Shown here: positions 51,041 to 64,000 of the stretch, piece after piece
Layout of the letters: every line of letters begins with the position of its first letter
Numbering within the stretch: position 1 is the first letter of the stretch
NCBI GenBank assembly: GCA_032173965.1
Contig: CM063284.1
Span: 62,432,863-62,496,862, forward strand
From: Sitta carolinensis
Taxonomy: Eukaryota; Chordata; Aves; Passeriformes; Sittidae
DNA: 64,000 nt
Direction of reading: 5' to 3'
Position numbers and translations under genes: made by a program
The notes under the pieces: generated by a model
Told to the model about the DNA's origin: nothing
The model's database searches: none
The model's input: the letters and a program-made list of their open reading frames with translations, nothing else

Positions 51041-54000
51041 AATGATGGAGCCTGTGGAACCTTTCCCTGCAGCTCCTACCTCATAACCTTACAGCTGAGC
51101 CTATCTCCAGGCCTGCCCCCAAAAGCCTCATGCCCTGTGCTCCCACGATCTGCAGGAAGACATTTTCTCTTCAAAAACCACAACACCACAACAAACCTGG
51201 GTCAGAGAACACTTGCCTCTTTTTAGTTTTTACACTTGCCAGTTTCCTAGCCTATCCTGTCAGAGAAGCCATCAGATTTGTACCTTGGAATGTCTTTCTT
51301 GTAAGCACACAATTTTAAGAGATATGAGCATCATGGCCACAATTCTGGCAACCAAATTCCTGACCACAAATCGAAAACAAACTCTCTTTTCTTGGCTTGC
51401 TATCACTAGTTCATAACATATGCTATTCCCACATTATTCTTGTTGCAGTCCTGGGGCCTGCTATTGTGATGCCCCTCACAATTTCTTCCATACAGCTGCA
51501 GAGCTGGAGCTCCAGCATGGCCAGAAGCCTTAGAAGGAAGCCTCCCTCTGAGTCAGGAACTGCAACAATCTTCTGTAATTACTGCAGCGGGGTGGGGGGA
51601 ACACTGAGTCACTGGAAACACTATGGCAGATCAAGAACTACCTGTTATTTAAACCTACGTGCAAGACATTATCTCAGTATTTAGGAGAATTGTAACACAT
51701 TTATTCAGATTGCTTTTCCATGGCAGCTGCATCTGTACAGGTGAGCAACTCACCCTTGCTCTGCACTGATCTGAAATTTTTTCATTTACACAGTAAAAGG
51801 CAGCAATGCTAAAAGGACAGATGCACAAAAGAACAAGTAGGAATATTTCAGGATGTGGGAATGGATATAAAATGGATACAGCTGTTTCAAAAGTCAGTGT
51901 TCTTCTTACAAGTAGAAGAGTTATGACCCTGCATGCAGGCAGCATTAAGACAGCTGCAGGAAGATTCAGGTGTATGACTGAGGTTTAGGGCTAGAGGCTA
52001 ATTTTAGATGGCCTAAATCCAGCACTCGGTGTGACAATGAAGAGCAGGCTACTGATACACCACTCTGCACTAGTAGCAACCTAATGCCACGGTGTGATGG
52101 CTGTAGGGACTCATTATGATATCCCATTGACATTAATGATAAACCTTGTCCCTGAAGACTGTAGGTTAAATTCAGTTTTGCTGCCTGTCCCTCCACACAT
52201 TCGCATTTCCCTCACACCAAGATGCCAAGGCACAGCTGAGGTTCTCCCTAAAATAGGCAGAGCACCCTGTGGAAAACTCCAGCAGACTACACCATGCAAG
52301 CCTGGCACATCAGAAGACCCATTCCCAGACAGCCCAGGCTGGTTCACCACAGCCTCATTAACTCCATCGTAGTTCATCAAACGAAGCAAACAGGATCAGA
52401 GAACACAGAGACAGCTCTATGTCCTGCCTGCTCAGCCCTTGAAGGAAACACTGTGGCTATCAGGAAGAGCACTCCTTCCACGGTCCCCGAGAGGCCAGCT
52501 TGTCCACAAGCAGCTCTCCAGGACAGGCTGGCACAGGCAAAGCCATCCTGCTAGCACTGAGCACCTGCCTGTCCAAGAGAGAGCAGACGCATGGCCTGCT
52601 TGGCCTGCTCCTTCTCCCAAAGCAACCCAGCCCACTGATCCTTGCATCTGCCCATTAGAGTTGGGACTTCTGCTACTGCTGCCAAGGGACACATGCTAGG
52701 GGAAGAGCTCAGGGTTATGGAGAAGGGTAATGCCATTCAACAGCAGCTGGGCTCTGAAATCAGGTCTGCAGGGGAGGTTCATTCTCCTCGTCATCATCAG
52801 ATCAGATGGTGGTAACAATGAGGAAAGAAAGACACATCATTCTCCAGTTCCCAGCCTCTACTCCTCCTGTTCTTCCCCAACTCTTCAAAATGCATGTCCT
52901 CTTTCAAGCTCTCCAACTATCTCCTCCACTTTATCAGCCTGGCAGAACTGACTTTTCCAGGTGCTGCAGGGAAGCTATGAAGTTCCACCTCAGTTGCTCT
53001 GAATTTTTATGGTTTTCACTTTGTTACTCTTATCCCACAGAATGTCATTACTTAATTACACATCCATCAATCCTCTTTACAGAGGATTAAAATTCCTATT
53101 GTAATTACAATTGAGATGCCAATACGTTAGATTGAAAATAAAGCATCTTGGGTATATGTGTTGTGCAGGGGAACAGGGAATCACTGAAGAATGAGTTAGG
53201 AACAAAAAGTAAAAGACCATTTCCTATTTAATTTCCTAAAAGTGATCGGAAATTAAAATAAATTAAAAGTTTCAGGGAAAAAATGGACAGTCATATAAAA
53301 ACAACACATTGTGAAGCATTAAAACCTTCCCTCTCATGCTTACAAACACAAATGACCTGTTTAGGAAAGCATACCAAAAAAAGGAAGATTTGTGTCACTG
53401 AAACTGTAGTGCAGCATCTCAACTCTGTGAAAAACCCCACCAAATAGCAGCACAGTCTCCATGAGACATTGTGGAACATGGACAAACACTTTTTGAGGAC
53501 ATTTCTAATCCAAAGTAATATACTGGTCTGAATTGTGCACCAGCATGAATCATGGCAAGAAAGGGTCAAACTGGCCCTGGCATTCTTAAATACTCAGGAA
53601 CTCTGAAGATCCACTTTTTTTGTCTACTTCTATCAGCCATGTACACAACACACACAGATCACACTCCTCTTACATTGCACAGGATTTCCAGGAAATTGGA
53701 CATCTTTCCTCAAATTGTATGCTGCTCACCTCATAAGAAGACTCATACTTCCCTGGCTGAGCTCTGACTGTGATGATGCCACAGGAAATGGCAGGACCGG
53801 AATGTCTGAACGAGTTGAGCTCATCGTGTGAGTGAGTTACGGAGGGTCAGCCCTGTGGGGGTGCAGGCTGCACGGTCACCAGGACCACAGCTTGCTGAGC
53901 ACTCAGACCTCTCAACACTTCCACTTCACTCATCTGCCTGCGGACACTTTCGCTTTGTCTCTGGGAGGTGACAAAGCTTTGTGCTTTCTTGTAGCACTGA

Positions 54001-56493
54001 AGCATCTCAACACTGCCTGTAAGCAAGAAAATATTAGAGAGTGCTCAAAGCAGACAGGACTGAAAAGAGTAAGTACAAGCAGAAACACTAACACGAAAGC
54101 ATGGAGATTTTGAGAGAAATATGAAAAACAGGGGAAAAGCACTGGAGGAAGGAATGCAGTACTTGTCTGCCTTCGTGGCCTCCTGACACCAGTGTCAGAT
54201 GTCTAACCTTGAAAATGACTTCCTAACAGTAAGTATCTGCAGTGCCTGCTTCTAGACAGGCATCCATTGCAAATCCTGGCATTAGTGTTCCAAAGTGGAA
54301 ACTACTAACTCCCTGTGAAAGAGGTGAGAGAGCAGCTGGGTGGGTGTCTGGGAGACAGCCAAGGACAAGCCACCCCAGCTCCGTAGAGGTATCAAAAATC
54401 GATGCAACCTACTGCGGAAACTTTCCCTGTAAGCAGGGATTTTAAGGTAACATCCTTGTTACAGTCACACAAAGGCTCACTTGAGTCTGCCCAGCTGCCT
54501 CAAACCATGACTACTACCAAAGAACAGAACTTACTCTGTATATGCGACAGAGAAAACAAGCCAGGCAGTCTCCTAAGCTCCAACATCAGGACACTGTCAG
54601 TGTGCCTGCAACCAACTCACTGTATTCAGCTAAAAAAAAAAAAAGTGTCTGAATGTGACTTTCACCACTTAGAAACATCACATAGAATCATTAAAGCCTC
54701 CTGCACTGAAGCTGGAGGATAATGAATGGAGTATGTTCAGCACCATAAGTTATGCTTTCATTTTTCACATGCTGCAACCAATTTTAATAACAGAGCTCTT
54801 GGAGAAGCTACTTCAAGTCTTGTGTTTACAAACAATTCTGTTGAAGTTAGTAAAGATGTATGCTTTTACCTGCAATTAGAGTTTAAAGGAAGCCAAGAAA
54901 GACACATTGCTCCAGGAAACAGTAATGGAAAAAAAATGGTCCTTAATGTGTCCGTCCTGTGGGCAGGGTGAGACCTGAGAAGCCCCTCTGCCCCAATACA
55001 CCCATAAGCACCCAGGCATGTGGACTTGCATAAACCTACCTAGCATAGCACTTCCTCCTTCTACAAAAATAAAATAAAAATTAAAATATAGCATCAGAAC
55101 AAACTCACAGCATGTGTGCTACACTCCTATTGAGTGTATCAGGTATTTACTAAACTCTCTTGGAAAAGCATTTTCAAGCACTGCAACTAATTCTTTCTCA
55201 TGCTCTAGAGATTTTTCAAGTACTCCACCCATTATGAAATTACTTCAGTGCCATACAAAAACCTGGTTTGACATTGTTCACACAGGATTCTGTTGTTTCC
55301 TGTAACTAAGGTTCCCTCCTTAAAAAATAAAATAGAGAAAGAAAACAACTTGAAAAAAAAATGAGTGTTCAAAACTAATGCTAAAAACCAGGCCCTTGGG
55401 AAAAAAGAGCAATTACATAAAGATTTAAAAAATATAACAGAGTGGTATTAAGATAATGGGGTCAAATTACAAGATATAAACTGAGCTACAAAATTAGGAC
55501 TTGTGAAGACAGCTGTCAGAAACCCACATTTCTATCAATTTCAGTGAAGCAACAGCATTACCAGTTTTGGTTACAAGTCCTTAGCTGTCACAACTCTCTC
55601 AAGATAATGTCATTCAAAATTCATTAGTAAGACAGCTTTTTTAAACTCAGCATCTCTCCTCAGAGAATTAGTCTGAGACAAGTGCACTAGAGCTTCTGTG
55701 GTCTTACAGACAGACCATTAAGCCACAGTGCACTAATTTCTCCTTATGACATGCACTGCCTACACAGAGCTACCTATCCAGTCCATACAGCATTACTCAT
55801 CAGGCAGCGATTCAGTTAGGCTATAAAAACATATGATTAAAGCCTCAATCTAAAAAAGCTTTCATCTTCAAGAACTACATTTAATCATATGTTTAAGTGC
55901 TCCTGTGTATCAAAGACTGAATGTTCTGCTTTATTGCAATGAGGTTATTAAGAAGTTAAACAAGTACTTAGATTTTCTGGAATCATGGTCTCTAAAAAAG
56001 CAACTAGATCCAAAAATAGAAGGTCTCATTTTAAATACATTTTTAATATATTCAGAATTACTGTATCACATCTGAGCCTTAAAACAGCAAGTACTTGATT
56101 ACATGCATGTATGAGGAGAACCCATTCAGGATTACCATAATATGCTACCAAGATGAAGCATTTGAGAGAATAAGAGCATTTCAATATCTGTCTCTTTGAG
56201 CAAGGCTTAAGAAAAGTCAGATGTATAATATTTCATGACAGCTTTCTACACTGTAAAATTTTTATTGTCAGAAAACTTGTTTAGAGGACAAGCAGCCTAA
56301 GTAAATGTGCTGATACATAAGAACACAGCAAAGGCAATTTCTTTCATTTGTTTTCACTGGAATGCCTGGGAAAAAAAATCCAAAACCTTGAGCTGCTGTT
56401 CAAGAAGCATACTGTATGGAGTATTTTATATCATTACAGCAACCAAAAAATAAATATATGAAGTACTTTTAAAGGAATGCAGTGAGTTGCACC

Positions 56494-56509
56494 AAAAAAA
56501 AAAAAAAAA
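56494..56509 (+). repeat. Poly(A) run, 16 bases
   Basis: This is an uninterrupted A run in the probable intron 1. Confidence 0.9.
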
Positions 56510-59500
56510 CAGTAATTCAGAATATGATCCAGAATTCTTCCAGGAATTTCTATACCAGCACTTTTGGATATTTAAAATACACATTGAACAGCTTCCCAAA
56601 TATCACGTGCACCCAACCATTCCAAAACATTCTAATAAACCAAAACACCACTAGGACACATATATACCAGTATCTACAAGGCTTTGAGAGTGTACTTGTC
56701 AGATAACTGATCTACTGTACTGTGAGGTATGAATAACTTTGAAAATTTAGAACACCAGTTCTTCACAGCAACTTCTTGTGGCCCTATGTCAATGTGTCCT
56801 CAGGGAGGTGGGGTTCTTTGCAAGAAGACAATGGATATTAACTGAATATAGCAGAATTATTTTTCCTGAAACAGATGTGACTCTGCAATTGTGGGAATCC
56901 TTTACAGATTGCCTTGCAATACTGCTTGAGAACAGACAAGAGGGAAAAAAATGGGCTTTTCCCCCTTCCACTCTTAAAAAGCAGGAGAGTCCAAGAACAT
57001 GGAAGCTACAAGCTAACGATGAAACAAATGCTGCTACTCACAGCATAAGGAAAAGCACTTTTGGATCACTTAAAGATAAAAACATGTCAACTAAAAGAGA
57101 AATAACTCAGCCTGTTACTAAACTGAAATGCATAATCAAAACGTGGTATTCAACTCTTTCCAATACTGACAGAAGCCACACAAAGGCAATACTCATTGAA
57201 CCCATGAGGATGGGAGCAATCCATTCTGCATGGGATGAGGTCAGACCATACTGCAGAAGCCACCACCTTCACTCAGTTCTGTGCTTAAAACTAGGACTTA
57301 TCAAAGTTCAGCTCTATCAACACTGGCAGGCTGCAAAGCCACAGCTTCCTGCACCAGATCTACTGGATAGGAGTCCTGGGCAGGCCTGTGGGCTTCAATC
57401 TCAGGGTGACCCAGATGTATCAGGCTTACTGTGCCTGAGCAGTGGGACGGATCTGGCCCCAGGCACAGGCTTACAGGGACAAGTCTGGTCCTGCAGGAGG
57501 TCAACAGCAGGATTCTCCTAAGGTTTTATGTCCATCCTGGCCACAGTTCTCAGCAAAGCTGATCAGCACAAAATGCAGCGAAACAAAGTGCAATCAGACA
57601 AGAGAACTAGGGTGTTTTGGCATGAAATACTTGCAAAACACATTCAAACAACAAAATTAAACCAAATGGAATTCCAACTACTGGTTACAAGGTCTGAGAT
57701 TAAAATCTCAAGCTTTTCTAAATAACATCCTCTGTACTTAATGACACTATGCAATATATCTTAATGCTATACTACAAGGAATTTCCACCCAAACCAGTTT
57801 GGTACACTTTACTTTTAACATCCTGTTGACAAGAGATAATATACCACTATTAAATAAAAACACATTCTTCAAAATGACAAATGACAGATCTTTCTTTCAG
57901 ACCACAAGAAGGCTTTTGGTAACTGTGGCATTTACTAAGTAAAAGAAATTGAGATTTGGTAGGTCAAATGGGTTGGCTATCTGTCTCTGCTAAAACAGGA
58001 ATAGGAAGTCATATGCAACAATTTGCCTTTGACACAGAAAAAAAAAAATATTTATTTTTGTTAATTAGATAACAAAACCTTGGGATGTGCTAAATCCCTG
58101 AGTTGCAATGTTTACAGTTTGATAGGGTCTGTTCATAAGGCATTTGCAATATTGGCCTGTTCTAACATCAAGGATTTTGAGGAGATATTTGTAAACACAC
58201 ACGTTAAAGTGGAAAACAGTGGAAAAGTAGCAGAAAACAGAGGAATCAGATTCATGTGATTGTAGTTTGCTCTCTTCACCTAACCAGAAACTAATTGGGC
58301 TCTTGTGGTCCCTGACTGGAGACTGCCAAAGCCATGTCTGGAGCAAGCAGTGTCCTGACTGCAAGGCAAGCAGGTCAATGCAAATAGAGATGTGACACAA
58401 AGCCAGGCCTCCAAAGGGCCCACAGGAAACTTCTCAGCATCAAGAGAAGCATGTAGAATTTGCCAGAAGCCAAGGAATAATTCAACTGACAGGAACAATG
58501 AAACTGATCCTCCACTGAATTCTGCAAAATGTACTGCTGGCCACCTATTGAAAAGAAAAACTTAACATGCATTTATTTTTAGAAGGGGTGATCTGAGAAT
58601 TTTCCTTTCAGTGCTTGCGATAAGATACCTTTAACATCTGTCATTTTGTTTTGTCAAGCCACACAAAGTGCAAACTTGCAAGAACATGGCTCTACAGACT
58701 TTTTTCACTGCAATCATTGAAAAACACTTTTAACAGTTTTGATGTTTTTACATCAACTGAAAGAACAGAGTAAGTTGATTTTCCTTCTATAACAATTTTT
58801 ATGAGACTGCTCAGCGAACAAAATTACATATAATATTTTAATCTGCCCCATCTAATCTTACCATCAAATACACTGCTCATTATTACACAGTACATATGTT
58901 ATTTGAAGTAACCAAAATAAAACAATTAAAACATTGAAAACTCCCCTTAATCCAAAGGTATCTCAAGGACTCAGAAAGCTTACTCAGTGGTAACTTTCAA
59001 GTCTTAGTTACAGTCAGGAAGGACAGTCAGTGAATCAAAGACTGGGAGTCAAATCTGAGGATTAGACCTTGAGGAAGTCACTAACATAAGCCTTTGCCAT
59101 TAAGAAAACAAATGAACAGCTTCTGACTATGCTGAAATTTGGCAAGAAACAATAATAGAGGTTTGGACCCAGACATGAGGCTGTTTTGAAACTAAATACA
59201 TTTAGTGAAGTAACTATTACTACTGTTTTTCATGACTGGTTACTAAACTAGTTGAAGTGCATCCCTAAACCACTCCTCTGCCAGCTCCTCAATGTGTCCT
59301 TCCAAACGCAGCCAGAGATGAGGAAAAGATAAGTTTCAGCTCTGGCCAGATCTGCAGAGGCAAAAGGAGAAGTCAATGCCAGTAGCAATCCCCTGACTCT
59401 CTCTCTGCTTCAGTATTCACATTTCATCCCTCTCTTTCCCAGCCCACTTATAGGAAAAGGTAAGAGCCCAGTATGCTGGGAGAGAGATCCTGGGAGGTAT

Positions 59501-61080
59501 TGTGCTGCAGGCAATTCCTTCCATATTGCCTACTGCTCCAGTGTGGAGGAGCCTCATGTGCCCAGGCTATGAATTTGGGGCACCTCTAACCTCTAATAGG
59601 CCTCACGTCCATGCTACTGAACAGAAGTTGCAAACTATGCTGGAATAGCAAAAATATCTTCAACTATTATTAGTCTTACACTCTTGACTAACTTTAACAG
59701 TCATGTATTTTTAAAACAACTGTATATTCCCATTTTTAGAAATAAACATTTTTAACACACATTATATATTTTGCTCAGCATTTTATTAACAGTGTAAGAC
59801 AAATACGACATTTTCTTAAACCCGAGTAAAAAAACTGTTTGACTGATGACATTGTCTATCACACAACACAATGTTGTCTCAGGGCTGCCCTGCCCTCTCC
59901 CACCCTATCCTCCACATCCCCTTTTGTCTCTCTGCTTCAGGCTCCAAGCAATCACAAGATGATTTTTGCCTGCGCTGTGCCAAGCACAGGGAACACAGTT
60001 TCTCAGGGTTCTTGATGCAACTACTTAGAAATCCAGATGTTAGTGTAAGACATGCAATAAACCAGAAGTGTTTATTCATCACTCCCTCATTTCAATTCCA
60101 AATTTCAACATTCCTTACAGAAATAATTGCAAGGGAGAACAGCAACCTGTAAACATATGAGATTTCAGCCTCAAATGCCTCAGCATCTGGTAACAACTGG
60201 CTAGTCTCTACATGATCTTAGCCATGCAGTCAAAATCCTGCCAATGGGAGTGTTTCCAAGGGAGTATTTTTCAATGGACCTGTGCATTATGTGAGCAGAG
60301 ATAAGCAACTGGGAGCTTATTTTTGAAAGAAACTGCCCCACCTCTAACACAACAAGTCTATGAGTACTGAAAAGAACTCATACAATTGTTATGGTATAGG
60401 ATGACAGTTTTAGAGAAACCTTTCTAGAAACTTTCTGCTAGCTGGCCTTTTAATTATGACTGTGACAACTAATGCCCATAAGCAAAATAGGCATTTTGTC
60501 CTCATTGCTGCAGAATTTGGAAAAAAGACAAGAATTCTTGACTTTTTCTTTACCCTTCAGAAGCATACGATTCCTTAATTTGTTGGTCCATCCTCCCAAA
60601 ATGTGATGAGCAAAGTAAACAAGGGGGTTGAAATTGCTCAAGCCATGCACAATGCTTGGGTATTTGCAACAAAAACACAGACCACTCAAAAAAAATACAT
60701 GTCCTCATAGTACTATTTTCTAATTTATGTACACGTATATGGCTTCTACTTCACTCCTGGCACAGGGCATGACGGCCTTTCCCACAGATTTTCTGTGGAA
60801 ATTGTGATGAAGAATCCCCACCACTGAAACCATCAGTGCAACTCCAGAGAGGTCAAGAGGGTTCAGGATTGCATCTTATCCACTGTGTAAAATTTCTGCA
60901 AGTTATTGCTGGCCCTGTGGATGTTATCTTAGCCCTAAAATGGGTAAACCCCACGGGGAAGAGTTCCAGTATCAGTGGTTGGCAGAGTGCCCACTGCTGT
61001 GAAAAATATTCCAGTGAGTGCAATGGTAAACAGCCCACAGGATCAGCTCCATTTCCCCATGACTACAGCTTTGTAACCTT

Positions 61081-61090
61081 CTTTTTTTCT

Positions 61091-61120
<30 letters not shown>
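61081..61120 (+). repeat. Poly(T) tract
   Basis: This tract is almost pure T, with 27 uninterrupted T at its right end. It lies about 0.7 kb to the left of the CR1. Confidence 0.95.
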
Positions 61121-61122
<2 letters not shown>

Positions 61123-61861
61123 TGGGGGGAAGACTGGCATGTTTTCCTTAATCATCTCCCCACCTCCATCAGAATGCTTCAAAAATTAATCACAAGCAAA
61201 ACATATGAACTCTCCCATCCCCATCTACTGCTCAGACATAACCAGTGCCAGCCTGTGTGTCACTGCTTCTACTTAATTCTGGAATTTTCTTTGCATGCAA
61301 AGGATTAGCCTGGATGCGAGCTGTCATGAAATGTGTTTTTCCTTCTATGTACATAAAGATTTAGAGCGTGTAATTTTGAATTATTTGCAGCTATATATAC
61401 ACATGTGCAAAGAAATCTCCCCTACACCACAACAACATACAGTACATAAGAGTGTAAGCAGAGGTAGCCTCAAAGGAATCGTTCCAGTCCCTAAAAACAG
61501 ATACAGTTCTTCTGTTCCAATGCTTTTTTCTTTTTGAAAATATATAGAACACATAAACGTTTTCAGATCCTCAAGTTTCATTCCTGTCTATCTGAAAATT
61601 CAAGTTCATATAACCAAATATGAATATCATCAAAGCCTCTGTCAGATATCCAGACAACATCCACTCCTTGAGTAAATGACTCATGTCTTATACTTTCCAT
61701 CCTCTCCTCATTTTTACAACAAAACAAAAGGCAGAAAAGCTTGCAACAGACACAAATACTGACAGTCTCAATTAAAGGGCAGAAGCAGAAGCATGAGCAT
61801 GACAGTAAAATGGTAATTTTTCCTTCTAATAAAAAGTGATTCTGTATTCTGTCTCCTAACC

Positions 61862-62129
61862 AGCATCTTGACAAACTAGAGAAGTGGGTGCATAGGTACT
61901 AAATGGTTCAACAAGTCCAAGTGCAAAGTGCTGCACCTGGGTCAGGGCAACCCCAGACCTGGGTAGAGAATGCAAGAAGAACTCAGTGAGAGCTGCTCTG
62001 CCGAAAAGGATTTGGGGGTTCTCATGGATTAAAACTTGGATATGAGTCAACTGCATCAGTGCCTGTAGTCCAAAATGCCAAACACACCCTGGACTACATC
62101 AAAAGCAAAGTGAGCAGGAGATGAAGGGA

Positions 62130-62162
<33 letters not shown>

Positions 62163-62699
62163 ACCCCTCTACTCTGCTGAGACCTCAGCTGGAATTCTGA
62201 ATTCAGCCCTGGGGTCCTCAGCACAGGGAGCACATGGCCCTGTTAGCACATCTAGAAAAGGGCCACAAAGATGACCAGAGGGATGGAACAAATCTCCTCC
62301 AAAGACAGGCTGAGAGAGATGGGATTGTTCCGCCCAGAGAGGGGAAGGCTCCAGGAACACACCAGTGTGGCAGTCCAGTACCTAAAGGAGGTCGATAAAA
62401 AAAAAAGGAAAAGTAATTTTTACACAGGCAGATAATGATAGAACAAGCAGAAGGGTTCTAAACTAGAAGAAGGGAGATTTACATTAAGAGCTAGAAAAAA
62501 ATTCTTTCCTCAGAGCTGTAGTGAGACACTGGAAAAGACTGCCTAGAGAAGCAGTGGATGTCTCATCCTTGGAAGGCCAGGTTGGATAGGACTGTGAACA
62601 ACCTGGTCTGCTGGAAGGCATCCCTGCCCATGGCAGGTAGGTTGGAAGTAAATGGTCTTCAAGGTCCCTTCCAACCCAAGCCAGTCCAAGATTCTATGC
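61862..62699 (+). mobile_element. CR1 LINE, 5'-truncated, 3' end intact
   Basis: The sequence matches remembered avian CR1 ORF2 and 3' UTR landmarks in order: TTCAACAAGTCCAAGTGCAA, CTGCACCTGGGTCAGGGCAA, AGGGCCACAAAGATGACCAG, GACAGGCTGAGAGAGATGGG, CAGTACCTAAAGGAGG, and ACAACCTGGTCTGCTGGAAG. It ends in the CR1-type terminus GATTCTATG. The reverse transcriptase frame is broken, so the copy is inactive. An AAAAC simple repeat at 62133-62163 interrupts it. Confidence 0.93.
62133..62163 (+). repeat. (AAAAC)n simple repeat inside CR1
   Basis: Several AAAAC units sit between recognisable CR1 segments, apparently replacing a piece of the element. Confidence 0.9.
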
Positions 62700-63406
62700 T
62701 CTCTCATCTCTCCTTGCAGCAAAAAGCATGTATAACAAGTACCCATGATGGCTGTGTCTACAAGCTCAGGAAATACACAGCAAGAAACCCCATGCAGGGA
62801 ATTTGTTCTACTGCGCATGGACTCAAAAGTCACATTCACATGTCCCAAACCGTTGAGCCTGGTGCTGGTTGGCTTTGTGACTCCAGAGATATTGACTCAC
62901 TCAGAAGGGGCAAGGATGCTTGTATGTCCCATAGCTAAGTCAGCCCAAATTTCACCAAAGCTGAAACCATACTAGCAGGAACCAAGGACACAAACAGAAG
63001 GTAAACTGGTGACCTTTCTAACTATGTACTATGGGGTTTCTCTTGCAGGATAAACAGATTCCCCTAAAACTATAGGAAAAAAAGACCTAGATCTTGGGCA
63101 ACTCATGACATATTTTCATTATTATAATAGAATAAAAGAAACTAGTAATGAAAAACACATATGTCATTGTGCACAAGTACCAATACATACAAAAAGATCT
63201 AGGAAACTCCAAAAACAAAGCAGTTTTTTATATAGCTACATTTTTTTATTTGAAAGTGTGTTTGCAATGCAGTTAACCTAGTTATGCTCTCAAGCCTAGA
63301 AATTTCTACTTGGCACCTCTGCTGTACCTCCTGGAAGACTAGGAGTTGGAAAAGTCCTACTTCAGCAGGATGGGAAGGATAAGGACCTTTGTAATTTGAG
63401 ATACTC

Positions 63407-63424
63407 TTTTTTTTTTTTTTTTTT
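63407..63424 (+). repeat. Poly(T) run, 18 bases
   Basis: This is an uninterrupted T run near the right edge of the window. Confidence 0.9.
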
Positions 63425-64000
63425 AAGTATCTCCTAGCAGTGACCTACTTTATGAATGAAAAGCCCACTCAGTTCCCACTGAGCCGAAACCATTTAGAAC
63501 AGACACAGAACGATTGCTGAACACTATTTTCTTACTGATCAGCACAAAGTTATTTGGCACAAGCATCTCTGTAAATGTTTGTCCAAGGCTAGGTAAATTT
63601 GCAGTGTACGATGGCCCTGAGACCTATGTTTCTGTCAAGTGAGAGGCTCATAGTCTAGCACTGGAGCTCAGTTATGCTTCAACAGAAACACAGAATGCTA
63701 GAGGCTCAGCTTAATATCACTGCTGTCTTTCCCTTTGGAGCTGTTCTTTCTTGTTTTGTTCAATGTTTCCTTTTGCAAACCAAAAGAAGATTAGTTTTCA
63801 GATGGAATGAATGTAAAGGCAAAGAAGACAATTTGTGAAGTGCATTATACTGGGCTCTGCTTTGGTATGGAGAAACCAGAGGAAGAGGAGGGAACTGTAC
63901 CCAGCTCTGGGCAAGTACCAGAGGAAAAGCACAGCTCCAGAATCACTTTCAGCCTCAAGAAGTTGAAGGCAATGTCTGCTTTAGGATATGCAAGGAAGTC

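Larger units (their letters stand above)
49374..64000 (-). other. RNF144B: Probable RNF144B intron 1 and/or 5' flank
   Basis: Everything upstream of the first coding exon to the window edge lacks recognisable coding exons. The only mobile element is a CR1 at about 61.86-62.70 kb. No CpG-dense stretch resembling a vertebrate promoter was seen, so the transcription start probably lies beyond 64000. In mammals DEK is the next gene on this side; none of its exons were recognised here. Confidence 0.6.

Noticed and set aside
1..64000. CRISPR arrays, bacterial-type operons, tRNA or rRNA genes, and intact endogenous viral genes.
   Set aside because: None were seen. The window is vertebrate nuclear sequence and no regularly spaced repeats, tRNA-like folds or viral protein motifs were recognised.

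Overview
The window is vertebrate nuclear DNA, most likely from a bird. It is gene-poor and moderately AT-rich, with GT-AG introns. Repeats are few: the only recognisable interspersed elements are two fragments of CR1, the retroposon family typical of sauropsids. A crocodilian or turtle cannot be excluded from sequence alone, but the low repeat density and compact introns favour a bird.

The one gene that can be supported is RNF144B (also known as IBRDC2 or p53RFP). It encodes a membrane-anchored RING-IBR-RING (RBR) E3 ubiquitin ligase and lies on the minus strand. All seven coding exons were read out with splice sites in place: 49184-49348, 36097-36201, 28354-28414, 23554-23758, 22333-22477, 20514-20603 and 20171-20311. 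They sum to 912 bp, giving an intact 303-residue protein plus stop, with every RING1, IBR and RING2 zinc-ligand position and the catalytic cysteine present. An acceptor site 25 bases before the ATG shows that at least one non-coding 5' exon and the promoter lie further upstream. No CpG-rich promoter is visible up to 64000, so intron 1 probably runs off the right edge.

Layout by plus-strand coordinates: 1 to about 13.5 kb is intergenic DNA beyond the 3' end of the gene, with a CTCF-like site near 1.9 kb and a CR1 fragment near 10.6 kb. From about 13.5 to 18.2 kb is further downstream sequence or possibly an extended 3' UTR. From about 18.2 to 20.17 kb is the likely 3' UTR, ending at the first canonical poly(A) signal. 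From 20.17 to 49.37 kb are the coding exons and introns. From 49.37 to 64 kb is probably intron 1 or the 5' flank, containing a truncated CR1 at about 61.9-62.7 kb. The remaining sequence holds homopolymers, one CA/TA microsatellite and small duplications.

I did not find a novel multi-gene system. The observations most worth checking are a short upstream ORF that overlaps the RNF144B start and ends on the conserved second in-frame ATG, and a strong CTCF-type motif downstream of the gene.
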